From assembly GCF_900299525.1 (NCBI RefSeq), contig NZ_OMKA01000029.1:422986-486985 (forward strand): a DNA stretch of 64,000 nt. The letters run 5' to 3'. The position numbers and the translations under genes are program-made. Below the pieces are notes generated by a model. That model made no database searches, was not told where the DNA came from, and saw nothing but the letters and a program-made list of their open reading frames with translations. Shown piece by piece: positions 14,694 to 23,634 of this stretch (within the stretch, counting starts at the first letter, position 1; each line of letters opens with the position of its first letter). Source of the DNA: Aquimarina sp. Aq78. Its GTDB lineage: Bacteria; Bacteroidota; Bacteroidia; Flavobacteriales; Flavobacteriaceae.

Positions 14694-17438
14694 TTACAGA
14701 TTATATTTTATACTTAAAATCCAGTAACGAGGTTGAACTACATAACTCGAAGTACTACTATACAACTCATTAAAACTATCTCTATTAATACTTTTGGTAT
14801 CCAATACATTAGTTACAGAAAATTTATATTCCCACTTACTGTCTGGTTTTTGATAAAATAAATCTGCATCCCAGAAGCTATATTCGTTTAATGTAGTTTC
14901 TGTATTACGATACTCATAATAATTATAAGATGACTTTAATAAAAAACCTTTAGCAAAAGACCAATCTAGTCGAGCAAATGGTTGACTAGTATAAAATATG
15001 TTTTCGGCTCCATTATTATCATAATCATTGACCGTAAGACTGTATCCTAAATCAAAATTAGGTCCTTTTTTAAAATTTGTTGACCATTCTGTCTTATAAG
15101 TCTGGGTAAGACTTATACTTTCACTGGGCAAGGTATTCACAATGGTATTGAAAGCAGATCGGTTTATATTTACATTTAACCCTCCTTTTATTTTTCCAAA
15201 TGTTCGACTAATACTTCCGTTGGCTGAAAAAATTTGATCTGCAACATTAGAATTTATAGGTGTATCTACCCTATTTATACCTGTAATCATACTAGTGTTT
15301 TTAATAGGATTACGTCGGTTACTATATGTTAATTGAGCAAAAATATTAGTGTAACTAAACATATTAAAATTGAAATAGTTTATGGAATAATTATCATACA
15401 ATGAATTTTCCAGGTTTCGGTTTCCCTGAAATAATGAATTATAATTATTAAACACATAACCAGCTGCTAAACGATTAACATCGGTATACTCTGCGGTTAT
15501 CGAATAATTAAACCGTAGACTTTCACTTTGTCTTAATTGAGCTAAAACAAAAAGATCTGGTAAAACCTGCCATTCGTTCTGGGTTATTTTAGTACCTAAT
15601 TGTTGATCTTTTAAATCATAATTATGCACACTCACCCCTGGGTTAAACGTAAAAATTCCTTTAATAAACTTATAATGCAAGCCAACATATACATCATTGA
15701 AATTATATTTCACCTCATTACTAAATTCATCAGCCTCAAAGTTATTCTGGTTTCCATTATCCAAAATCTGAAAAATACTTGAATCAAAATTTTGAGTACT
15801 TAGTGTACTTCCGAACGTAAGATTGAGGTTACTCTTTTTGTTAATCACATAATAGTAATCCAGTTTCGCATCCAATTTACTGGTTTTTACCTCTTTTTTT
15901 TGATTGATACTATAGCTTTCAGATTCCTCTAATGGATCAAAAATGTCTGAACCTGGAAGTAAAGGGTCATTTATTTGTGTAAAAACACCTCTAAATGGAA
16001 TTTCTGCTCGTATTGCATTATAAAAAGGATCTTCTTCTTGAAATAAATGCCGTGCTTCTAAAGAGAAAATATGTTTTGTATTTAATGTATAGTAAGCATT
16101 CATATTTTGTTGTATAGAAAATGGAGAGTTTTCAAGTCTCTCATTTATATCTTCAGAAACAGTCGATCTTGTAGATAAGAAAGCATCTTCTTCTTTTTGT
16201 TCAGAAAGTTTTCCGAGAATATCATAATCTAATCTGAAACTGCTACTAGGTCTATAACTTGCATTTAGTTTTAATAATCCCAACGTACTTCGCTGCATAG
16301 TATTATCAAAAGTTTCTTCAATTGTATTATCTGTAGGATCCTGGGTATCATCAACATAAACTTTTCGGGTATTGGTTATTAAATCTACTTTGTTATCACT
16401 CGCAATTCCATAACCACTAATATCCAATTTCTTATTGACCATAAGATTAAAGTTAGCTGCACCAAATTTGGTATTAATCTCATTGGCTCGATTATTTTGT
16501 AATGTAGCAAATGCAAGATCATCTGTAGAAATGCTAAAAGATGTACCTCCACTCCCTAAATTTCTAAAACCTCCTGTAAAATTAAAGTAATCCCTCATTG
16601 TAAAAGGAACTTCACCAATATCATTAATATCAGTAAGAACATTAACACTGTATTTTGGGCTATAATAAAACAGCTTAGGTTTTACTATATAACGCTCTGT
16701 CTCTCCCACTCCTGCGCCAGCAGTTATATCACCAAACCAAAAATTTTTCTTACCTTCTTTCAGCTTAATATTAATAGCCACCTGATCTTGCGAATTTCGT
16801 AAACCACGCATCTGTCCAACATCATCATAATTTCGTAATACTTCTACCTTATCCAAAGCATCGGCAGGAATATTCTGAGTGGCCAGTTTAGAATCTCCAT
16901 CAAAAAAATCCTTTCCTTCTACCATCACTTTAGAAACCGTTTTGCCTTCGACTTCAATTTCACCATCTTCATTAACCTCAACTCCCGGTAGTTTTTCTAA
17001 TACATCTCCCAATTTTTTTTCTGTACCATTGACAAAAGAATCAGTATTGTAGACTAAGGTATCTCCTTTTACCACTACTGGCATCTCATAAACAATTTCT
17101 ACTTCATCCAGACTATTTTCTTCAGACCTCATCTCAAAATCAATAACTTCATCATTGGTAGATATAGTAATTGATTTTGTTTCTGCTGTAAGACCAATAA
17201 AACTTACTTTCAATATGTATGTTTCATTCGCAGGAACCGAAATTTTATATTTACCCTTATCATTCGTTATTCCGTAGCTGGCCATCGCATTATCCAGTTT
17301 CTTATACGCAATCACATTAGCCATTGATATAGGGCTGCCTAATGAATCTTTGACAAAACCTGTGATTTGTACTTTTTGGGCAGTAGATGCCAAGGTTACC
17401 CCAAAGAGGAAAACCAATAATCCTAGTTTTTTGTACAT
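14694..17438 (-). CDS. Outer-membrane receptor-like protein (CarboxypepD_reg + plug + barrel)
   Basis: A 914-residue TonB-dependent-receptor-like outer-membrane protein. In order: signal peptide (MYKKLGLLVFLFGVTLAS), carboxypeptidase-regulatory-like beta domain (residues about 25-110), plug domain with LGDVLEKLPGVEVNEDGEIE (about 140-230) and a C-terminal beta barrel of the OMP_b-brl_3 type ending in SIKYNL. The start at 17438 is chosen for the signal peptide. It lies 109 bases after the GLPGLI gene, a pairing very common in Flavobacteriaceae, where the receptor takes up an unknown ligand. The adjacent two-component system likely controls both. Confidence 0.88.
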   Translation of the reverse strand: MYKKLGLLVFLFGVTLASTAQKVQITGFVKDSLGSPISMANVIAYKKLDNAMASYGITNDKGKYKISVPANETYILKVSFIGLTAETKSITISTNDEVIDFEMRSEENSLDEVEIVYEMPVVVKGDTLVYNTDSFVNGTEKKLGDVLEKLPGVEVNEDGEIEVEGKTVSKVMVEGKDFFDGDSKLATQNIPADALDKVEVLRNYDDVGQMRGLRNSQDQVAINIKLKEGKKNFWFGDITAGAGVGETERYIVKPKLFYYSPKYSVNVLTDINDIGEVPFTMRDYFNFTGGFRNLGSGGTSFSISTDDLAFATLQNNRANEINTKFGAANFNLMVNKKLDISGYGIASDNKVDLITNTRKVYVDDTQDPTDNTIEETFDNTMQRSTLGLLKLNASYRPSSSFRLDYDILGKLSEQKEEDAFLSTRSTVSEDINERLENSPFSIQQNMNAYYTLNTKHIFSLEARHLFQEEDPFYNAIRAEIPFRGVFTQINDPLLPGSDIFDPLEESESYSINQKKEVKTSKLDAKLDYYYVINKKSNLNLTFGSTLSTQNFDSSIFQILDNGNQNNFEADEFSNEVKYNFNDVYVGLHYKFIKGIFTFNPGVSVHNYDLKDQQLGTKITQNEWQVLPDLFVLAQLRQSESLRFNYSITAEYTDVNRLAAGYVFNNYNSLFQGNRNLENSLYDNYSINYFNFNMFSYTNIFAQLTYSNRRNPIKNTSMITGINRVDTPINSNVADQIFSANGSISRTFGKIKGGLNVNINRSAFNTIVNTLPSESISLTQTYKTEWSTNFKKGPNFDLGYSLTVNDYDNNGAENIFYTSQPFARLDWSFAKGFLLKSSYNYYEYRNTETTLNEYSFWDADLFYQKPDSKWEYKFSVTNVLDTKSINRDSFNELYSSTSSYVVQPRYWILSIKYNL

Positions 17439-17547
17439 TTTATAATGATTTTTATCTATTTCTACAACAAAAGTCATAGAAGCAGTAACTCTTAATGAAG
17501 AGGGGAGTTACTGCTATATAATTGTTTTTTTAGATAGAATATCAATT

Positions 17548-18375
17548 TTATCCTCCGATTCGTATTTCGAAATTACCACCGTTTCCTCGTGTATTCATTC
17601 TATCTCTCATTTCTTTCATTTTCTTTTCCATTATTTTTTCAAACTTTTCTTCTGTAACAACCTTTCCCTTTGTAGGCTCTTTGATATCAATTTCCTTTTT
17701 TGGATTCAACACCAATTTAGTACTCAGTATACTTTGATCCCCATCATTGATTTCTAATATCAGACCGGGAAGTCCCCAATAATTTCCTGGTCCGTTAGAG
17801 ATTGGAATCTCTGGGGTATACCAGGCTGTAATCGTAATTTCCTCTTCTTCAGGCTCTGTCATTTCTTCTTCTTCATTATCGGTACTAATCGTCATACTTC
17901 GCATGCGTTGTCCCATTCGTTTTGCTGTTGCTTTATAACAAGTATACTTCCCTATTTTTTTTGTTTCATCTTCAAGTTTCCAATCTAATTTTTCTAAATT
18001 ATCTTTTACCAGAAATAGCTTACCCATCATATCTTGTTTCCTGGCAAAACGTTTTTCTTTAATATTTTTATACAAAATATTAGATGCTCCCGATCCTGCA
18101 ACTACAATTTGCACTCCCGAAGCTGGTTGTGGTGCCCCCAGATTTTCTTCTTCTCTATATACTGATTCTGTAGTATTAAAATTCAACCTAAATTCTTTTT
18201 GAAATTGCTTTTTCAGCATTTCCTGAAGCTGTTTTTGCATATCAGCATTCATTTTAGAATCTTCCATATTAAGATCCATCTTTCTATTCGTCTTATACGT
18301 TACAATGCCTTGAAAGTCCTGTGCAAACAAGCTTTCAATCATAAAAAGTAATATCAATATCATAATTCGTATCAT
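17548..18375 (-). CDS. GLPGLI family secreted protein
   Basis: A 275-residue exported protein with the family signature GLPGLILEIN (in YWGLPGLILEINDG). The ATG at 18375 begins the signal peptide (IRIMILILLFMIESLFAQ). The start of the mature protein, FQGIVTYKTNRKMDL, is typical of the family. The centre is Met- and Lys-rich, and there is a Glu-rich run (EEEEMTEPEEEE) that might bind metal or be a linker. No biochemical role is known for the family; it travels with outer-membrane receptors. It is divergent from the histidine kinase and shares an operator region with it. Confidence 0.9.
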   Translation of the reverse strand: MIRIMILILLFMIESLFAQDFQGIVTYKTNRKMDLNMEDSKMNADMQKQLQEMLKKQFQKEFRLNFNTTESVYREEENLGAPQPASGVQIVVAGSGASNILYKNIKEKRFARKQDMMGKLFLVKDNLEKLDWKLEDETKKIGKYTCYKATAKRMGQRMRSMTISTDNEEEEMTEPEEEEITITAWYTPEIPISNGPGNYWGLPGLILEINDGDQSILSTKLVLNPKKEIDIKEPTKGKVVTEEKFEKIMEKKMKEMRDRMNTRGNGGNFEIRIGG

Positions 18376-18463
18376 AGCTATTATTTTTGATGAAGTGCTT
18401 AAACTTTTTTCAATCACTTCGATTAATATGTTACAAATATGAAAACTGAATCCTAACCAGAAG

Positions 18464-18489
18464 GTTAACCAATGTTAACGTGTGTTAAC
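18464..18489. promoter_or_regulatory. Triple GTTAAC operator
   Basis: Three copies of the palindrome GTTAAC at 18464-18469, 18474-18479 and 18484-18489, exactly 10 bases apart, so on one face of the helix. They lie in the 154-base gap between the divergent GLPGLI and histidine kinase genes, immediately upstream of the kinase -33 box. Head-to-tail sites at 10-11 base spacing are typical of OmpR-family regulators, and the adjacent operon encodes one. Confidence 0.65.
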
Positions 18490-18492
18490 CGA

Positions 18493-18525
18493 TTGGTTTT
18501 ATATAAGATAAGAACCTTACTTTTG
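18493..18525 (+). promoter_or_regulatory. Promoter of the histidine kinase operon
   Basis: TTG (18493-18495), 22 bases, then TACTTTTG (18518-18525), a full match to the TAnnTTTG -10 box. The ATG at 18530 is only 4 bases after the box, so the mRNA may be leaderless. Confidence 0.5.
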
Positions 18526-18529
18526 AAGT

Positions 18530-20002
18530 ATGCGAAAAGGAAGTTACAAGAATATATTATATTTTATCACCGCTGTAATTGTAATTACACTGGGTATACA
18601 AGTGTATTGGAATTATAAGAACTATCAAATCGGAAAACAACAATTAATTAATGAAGTACAGATCAGTTTAGACAATGCCGTAAATCAATATTATACTAAA
18701 CTTGCTGAAGAAAATACAATAGGATTTGTTTCAGATTCTACCAACCTTAAAAATTTCTTAGAAAAAGGAGATTTCAAAATATTATTAAAGAAAATAGATT
18801 CTGATACCATAAATTTTAAAAGATTCCAGATTCCGGATAGTATAGATATGACTAGTATATCCATACTTAATGAAGGTGAGCATAAACATAGAAGGAGCAG
18901 TAGAAACATATCTGTAACTACTAATAGACTTAATGATAGTACAAATCAAAATAACATATTTGAACAACTGACATCTAAAATTGTAGTTTCGATTACTCAA
19001 GATTCACTTCAACTTAAAAAAATAGATTCTTTAGTACAGCAAGAATTTTTACGTAAAAAAATTGCCGTAGATTTTGGACTAAAGTTCAACGATACTTTAG
19101 GAGAAAAAAAAGAAACTAAAAGTGACATTGTTAAATCTGCTATTCTAAGCACTTCTTCAAAATCACTATATCTACCAAAAACAAGTTCATTACAATTATT
19201 TTTTACTAATGAAAAACTAGTCATATTTAAGAAAAATCTGATCAGTATTACTCTCTCGTTTTTATTAGTAAGTGCCGTGATTGCATGTCTTTTATTTTTA
19301 CTAAGAATCATTAATCATCAAAAACACCTGGCCTCGCTTAAAAATGACTTAATAAGTAATATAACTCACGAATTTAAAACCCCTATTGCTACTATAAGTG
19401 CTGCTCTGGAAGGTATTCAAAATTTTAACCAGGAAAACGATCAGAAAAAGACAAAAAAGTATATCGAAATGTCTTCTGGTCAATTAAACAAGCTTAATAC
19501 CATGGTCGAAAAAATCCTGGAAACCGCTACATTAGACAGCGATGAATTACAATTAAACCTGGAGGAAATAAATTTAGTACCGCTAATTCAAACCATTGCA
19601 GAAAAGCACAAAGTAAATTCGCCTCTAAAAAATATAACCTTTACCAGTTCTCATGAAAATATTAAGAGAAAAATCGATGTGTTTCATTTTGAAAATGCAA
19701 TAAATAATATTATTGATAATGCCATTAAATATGGAGGGAACATAGTAGGTATTAGTATTACAAATACAGATTCACACAGTATCATAGAAATTAGAGATAA
19801 TGGTACAGAATTAACCAAAGCTCATAAAGAGAAAATATTCGAAAAATTCTATCGTGTCCCCAAAGGAAATACGCATGATATTAAAGGTTTTGGTATCGGT
19901 CTTTTTTATACCAAGACTATAGTCGAAAAACATAAAGGAGCCATACAATTATCATTAGATCAAGGGCTAACAAATTTCAAAATCACTTTACCTAATGACT
20001 GA
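18530..20002 (+). CDS. Sensor histidine kinase
   Basis: A 490-residue membrane sensor kinase. Transmembrane helices are at about residues 8-26 and 236-259, with a long periplasmic domain of about 205 residues in between that I do not recognise. The HisKA domain holds the phospho-acceptor His280 in SNITHEFKTPIATIS. The ATPase domain shows NAINNIIDNAIKYGG (N box), IRDNGTEL (G1) and GFGIGLFYTKTIVEKH (G2). The stop overlaps the response regulator start by 8 bases, so the pair is translationally coupled. The likely targets are the GLPGLI/receptor genes facing it. Confidence 0.92.
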   Translation: MRKGSYKNILYFITAVIVITLGIQVYWNYKNYQIGKQQLINEVQISLDNAVNQYYTKLAEENTIGFVSDSTNLKNFLEKGDFKILLKKIDSDTINFKRFQIPDSIDMTSISILNEGEHKHRRSSRNISVTTNRLNDSTNQNNIFEQLTSKIVVSITQDSLQLKKIDSLVQQEFLRKKIAVDFGLKFNDTLGEKKETKSDIVKSAILSTSSKSLYLPKTSSLQLFFTNEKLVIFKKNLISITLSFLLVSAVIACLLFLLRIINHQKHLASLKNDLISNITHEFKTPIATISAALEGIQNFNQENDQKKTKKYIEMSSGQLNKLNTMVEKILETATLDSDELQLNLEEINLVPLIQTIAEKHKVNSPLKNITFTSSHENIKRKIDVFHFENAINNIIDNAIKYGGNIVGISITNTDSHSIIEIRDNGTELTKAHKEKIFEKFYRVPKGNTHDIKGFGIGLFYTKTIVEKHKGAIQLSLDQGLTNFKITLPND

Positions 20003-20675
20003 TACAATCGAAATACTACTTGCAGAAGATGAACCCTCTTTAGGTCAAATTATTAAAGAGAGCCTGGAAACCAGAAACTTTAAAGTACATCTGGCCAAAA
20101 ATGGTGAAGAAGCCTATAATTTATATAAATCTGTAAAGCCAAAATTACTTGTTCTGGATGTTATGATGCCTAAAAAAGATGGTTTTACTCTGGCTAAAGA
20201 AATTCGACAAGAAGACAACACCATTCCTATTATATTTCTTACCGCTAAGTCTCAAACACAAGATGTCGTAGAAGGATTTACTATTGGAGGTAATGATTAT
20301 CTAAAAAAACCCTTTAGCATGGAAGAATTAATTGTAAGAATCAATAATTTACTTCACCGCATTACATTGCAACAGAGTGCAGAAGTTATTAGTATTGGTC
20401 AATACACTTTTGATTTCCCTAAACAATTACTTACTTATAAAGAAGAAACACTACAACTCACCCATAGAGAAGCTCATTTGTTATTTCACCTTATTAAAAA
20501 CAAAAATCAAGTACTGGATCGTTCAGTAATTCTTAAAAAACTTTGGGGTGATGATGATTTTTTTAGTGGTAGAAGTATGGATGTATTTATCACTAAACTT
20601 CGCAAAAAACTAAAACAAGATGAATCCATCCAAATTATTAATGTAAGAGGATATGGATATAAACTAGTATGCTAA
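19995..20675 (+). CDS. OmpR-family response regulator
   Basis: A 226-residue two-domain regulator. The receiver domain has the acidic pocket E11/D12, phospho-acceptor Asp55 in LLVLDVMMPKKDG, Thr/Lys in FLTAKS (Lys85) and the KKPF motif. The C-terminal winged helix (about 135-226) contains SGRSMDVFITKLRKKL as the recognition helix and the closing NVRGYGYKL strand pair. It is the partner of the overlapping kinase. The GTTAAC triplet at 18464-18489 is the best candidate binding site. Confidence 0.93.
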   Translation: MTDTIEILLAEDEPSLGQIIKESLETRNFKVHLAKNGEEAYNLYKSVKPKLLVLDVMMPKKDGFTLAKEIRQEDNTIPIIFLTAKSQTQDVVEGFTIGGNDYLKKPFSMEELIVRINNLLHRITLQQSAEVISIGQYTFDFPKQLLTYKEETLQLTHREAHLLFHLIKNKNQVLDRSVILKKLWGDDDFFSGRSMDVFITKLRKKLKQDESIQIINVRGYGYKLVC

Positions 20676-20847
20676 AATCAATTTTTGTGCGTTACTTATA
20701 TTGATTAAACGAGCACTTAAGTTTCTAAAATATGCATCTTACCGAAATTCTTTTCTATCCCTTTTATGTTCGTCATAAAATCCACTATATTTACGCCCAC
20801 ACTTTAACGTACATTTTTACAAAACACCTCAAGAAAAACAATCAACT

Positions 20848-21462
20848 ATGCATATAGCAATAGCTGGAAATATCGGAGCCGGAAAAACTACATTGACCCG
20901 ATTACTTGCTAAACATTATAAATGGGAAGCTCATTTTGAAGATGTATTAGAGAACCCTTATCTAGAGGATTTTTATAATAAAATGGAGCGTTGGTCTTTT
21001 AACCTTCAGATTTATTTTCTTAATAGTCGTTTTAGACAAATATTAGATATTCGCGAAAGTGGAAAAGATATTATTCAGGATAGAACGATCTACGAGGATG
21101 CCTATATTTTTGCCCCAAACTTACATGCAATGGGGCTTATGACCAATCGTGATTTTGAAAACTACAGATCTCTTTTTGATCTTATGGAAAATGTAGTCGA
21201 AGGTCCTGATTTATTGATTTATCTTAGAAGTAGTATTCCTAATCTCGTAAATCAGATTCATAAACGTGGACGTGAATATGAAAATACAATTAGTATTGAT
21301 TATCTAAGCAGGCTTAATGAACGATATGAAGCTTGGGCACATGATTATGATAAAGGCAATCTTCTTATTGTGGATGTAGACAATATTAATTTTGTGGATA
21401 ATCCAGAAGATCTGGGGAACATTATAAACCGTATTGATGCCGAACTAAACGGGTTATTTTAA
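20848..21462 (+). CDS. Deoxynucleoside kinase
   Basis: A 204-residue kinase that phosphorylates deoxyribonucleosides for salvage. The P-loop is GNIGAGKTT (7-15), the DRT motif with catalytic-site Asp/Arg at 78-80, and the lid region RGREYE (140-145). The substrate (dA/dG versus dT/dC) cannot be settled from sequence. It may form an operon with the DUF2461 gene 13 bases downstream. Confidence 0.92.
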   Translation: MHIAIAGNIGAGKTTLTRLLAKHYKWEAHFEDVLENPYLEDFYNKMERWSFNLQIYFLNSRFRQILDIRESGKDIIQDRTIYEDAYIFAPNLHAMGLMTNRDFENYRSLFDLMENVVEGPDLLIYLRSSIPNLVNQIHKRGREYENTISIDYLSRLNERYEAWAHDYDKGNLLIVDVDNINFVDNPEDLGNIINRIDAELNGLF

Positions 21463-21475
21463 TCTTTGAATCAAG

Positions 21476-22132
21476 ATGGATTTTAATGCACTCTTTCAAT
21501 TTTTACAAGGTTTACAGGCCAATAATCATAAAGAATGGATGGATGCTAATAGAAAACAGTATCAAATTGTTCGTAATTCATTCATACAATGGTTAGATGA
21601 ATTGGATGTGAAATTAGCTGCAATCGACCCCAATTATTATCATACATCAGGTAAAAAAGGTATTAATCGTATTAATAATAATTTACTTTTTCACCCAAAT
21701 AAACCGGTTTATAAAGATCATTTTGCTGCAGGATTGGATCAACGTACCAAACAAGGTGATTTTTATATCCAAATTGGGATTAACGAATGCGAATTGGCTG
21801 GTGGTTATTGGAGGCCAGAGAACAAAATGCTTAACAGTATTCGAGAAGCGATTGATTACAATGGTGAAGAACTAGTTAAGATTTTGAACAAAAAAAGTTT
21901 CAAACACACTTTCGGAGGAATGTACTTAGATAAGGATAAACTAAAAACTACTCCCAAAGGCTACCCTTCTGATCATGAATATATCGATCTGCTGCGTCAT
22001 AGAACATTTGCTGTAATCCATCCCATAACTAAAGAAGATATCCTTAGAGAAGATTTTATGAATAAGGTGATTACTGTGTATAAAGAAATGCTTCCGTTTA
22101 GGCGGTACTTTAATCAGGCTGTTACCGTATAG
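21476..22132 (+). CDS. DUF2461 family protein
   Basis: A 218-residue cytoplasmic protein matching DUF2461, with its N-terminal LQGLQANNHKEWMDANR and the central HPNKPVYKDHFAAGL and GGYWRPEN segments. The family has no assigned function. It begins 13 bases after the deoxynucleoside kinase and probably shares its transcript. Confidence 0.85.
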   Translation: MDFNALFQFLQGLQANNHKEWMDANRKQYQIVRNSFIQWLDELDVKLAAIDPNYYHTSGKKGINRINNNLLFHPNKPVYKDHFAAGLDQRTKQGDFYIQIGINECELAGGYWRPENKMLNSIREAIDYNGEELVKILNKKSFKHTFGGMYLDKDKLKTTPKGYPSDHEYIDLLRHRTFAVIHPITKEDILREDFMNKVITVYKEMLPFRRYFNQAVTV

Positions 22133-22141
22133 CTGTTAAAA

Positions 22142-22174
22142 GTAAAAATCAACATGGTACTTTGTTGTTTTTAC
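22142..22174. terminator. Bidirectional hairpin between convergent genes
   Basis: GTAAAAATCAACA (22142-22154) pairs imperfectly with TGTTGTTTTTAC (22163-22174). It sits between the ends of the DUF2461 gene and the oppositely oriented KDO transferase gene. Confidence 0.55.
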
Positions 22175-22185
22175 CAGTTTTTATT

Positions 22186-23427
22186 CTAATTAATTTTCTT
22201 AATTAAATATGCCATAATCATTGCCGTAGCCCCAGTATTACTATTGATAAAGTGACCAGAAATCATTCCTGTTTTTTCTCTAAACTTTTTATCCTCGACA
22301 AGCTTATTTAGTACCTGGTCAAATTCATCTGCACTTGAAACCGAAAATAGCCCAGCCAATTTTTGAAGCTGCTTGGCCTCTCTAAATTTTTCGAAATTTT
22401 TACCAATAACAATAGGGATTCCAAAAGTTGCTGGTTCTAAAATATTATGTAATCCTCCCGTTCCCATAGCTCCGCCTACATACGCAACATCACCATAACT
22501 ATATATTCGGGATAAATACCCAATAGTATTCATTATAAACACCTGCTGATCTTTCAGCACTATTCCTTCTTTTTCAGAATATAAAACGGTTTTCTTTTTA
22601 ATCTTTTGTTTTAATGCATTTGTACTACTATCTTTTATTTCGTGAGGAGCAATAATAAAACAAACTTCATCCGAAGCACGGTTTATATACTCCATAAAAA
22701 TTTCTTCATCTTCTGGCCATGAACTCCCCATCACTATACAAAGTCGTTCATTAATAAATTCTGAAATAAAATCAACATGGTTATCCATTTCAATTTGGTG
22801 TGACACACGATCAAAACGTGTATCTCCACTCAAAGTAACATTAGTAAAACCTTGCTTTTCTATTAGCGTTTGGGATATTTTATCCTGAACAAAAAAGTGA
22901 TCTACGGTCTGCAAAGCTTTTCTCATAAAACCACCATACCATTTAAAAAATGCCTGATCTTCTCTAAATGCAGCAGATATAAACACTGCTGGAATGTTTC
23001 TGCTTTGTAGTACTTTTAAGTAATTAGGCCAAAATTCATATTTTACAAAGACAGCCAGTTCAGGTTTTACAAGCTGAATAAACCGAATAGTATTTGCATT
23101 TGTATCCATAGGCAGATACACTATAATATCAGCCAAAGTGCTATTTTTTTTGGCTTCGTAACCTGAAGGGGAAAAAAAAGTGACTACTATTTTATGAGTA
23201 GGATACTTTTTCTTTAGCGCCTCTATTACAGGAACACCTTGCTCGTATTCTCCCAAAGATGCACAATGAAACCAGATAATACGATCTTGAGCAGGAAAAT
23301 ATTTCTCAAGAGTTTCAAAAACTGTTTTCCTTCCGTTAGCAAACAATTTGAGTTTAGGGCTTAACAAACCTATTATAGGAAGTACCCCATTAAATATTGC
23401 AATAAAGATGTTATATAAAATGCCCAA
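22186..23427 (-). CDS. waaA: 3-deoxy-D-manno-octulosonic acid transferase
   Basis: A 413-residue inner-membrane-associated GT-30 glycosyltransferase that adds KDO to the lipid A precursor. There is an N-terminal hydrophobic segment, the Glycos_transf_N motif WFHCASLGEYEQG (catalytic-region Glu) and the Rossmann-like C-terminal domain with IMGSSWPEDEE, YVGGAMGTGGLHNILEP and IGKNFEKF. Full length for the family. Confidence 0.95.
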   Translation of the reverse strand: MGILYNIFIAIFNGVLPIIGLLSPKLKLFANGRKTVFETLEKYFPAQDRIIWFHCASLGEYEQGVPVIEALKKKYPTHKIVVTFFSPSGYEAKKNSTLADIIVYLPMDTNANTIRFIQLVKPELAVFVKYEFWPNYLKVLQSRNIPAVFISAAFREDQAFFKWYGGFMRKALQTVDHFFVQDKISQTLIEKQGFTNVTLSGDTRFDRVSHQIEMDNHVDFISEFINERLCIVMGSSWPEDEEIFMEYINRASDEVCFIIAPHEIKDSSTNALKQKIKKKTVLYSEKEGIVLKDQQVFIMNTIGYLSRIYSYGDVAYVGGAMGTGGLHNILEPATFGIPIVIGKNFEKFREAKQLQKLAGLFSVSSADEFDQVLNKLVEDKKFREKTGMISGHFINSNTGATAMIMAYLIKKIN

Positions 23428-23634
23428 GAATGATAATTTTTATGAATTGCTAAAATACATTTCTTCCTATTAAAAAAGGTAATTATCCATCACAAAAACC
23501 TTATTCTAAGGGTTAAGGCAAATGCATTAATATTTAATTTAAAGTGAATAAAACTTAACAAAATGATCTTTTTTACAAAAGAAAAGCAACAAAATAGTTA
23601 AATTAACATCAACTATTACACAAACTCTATATTT

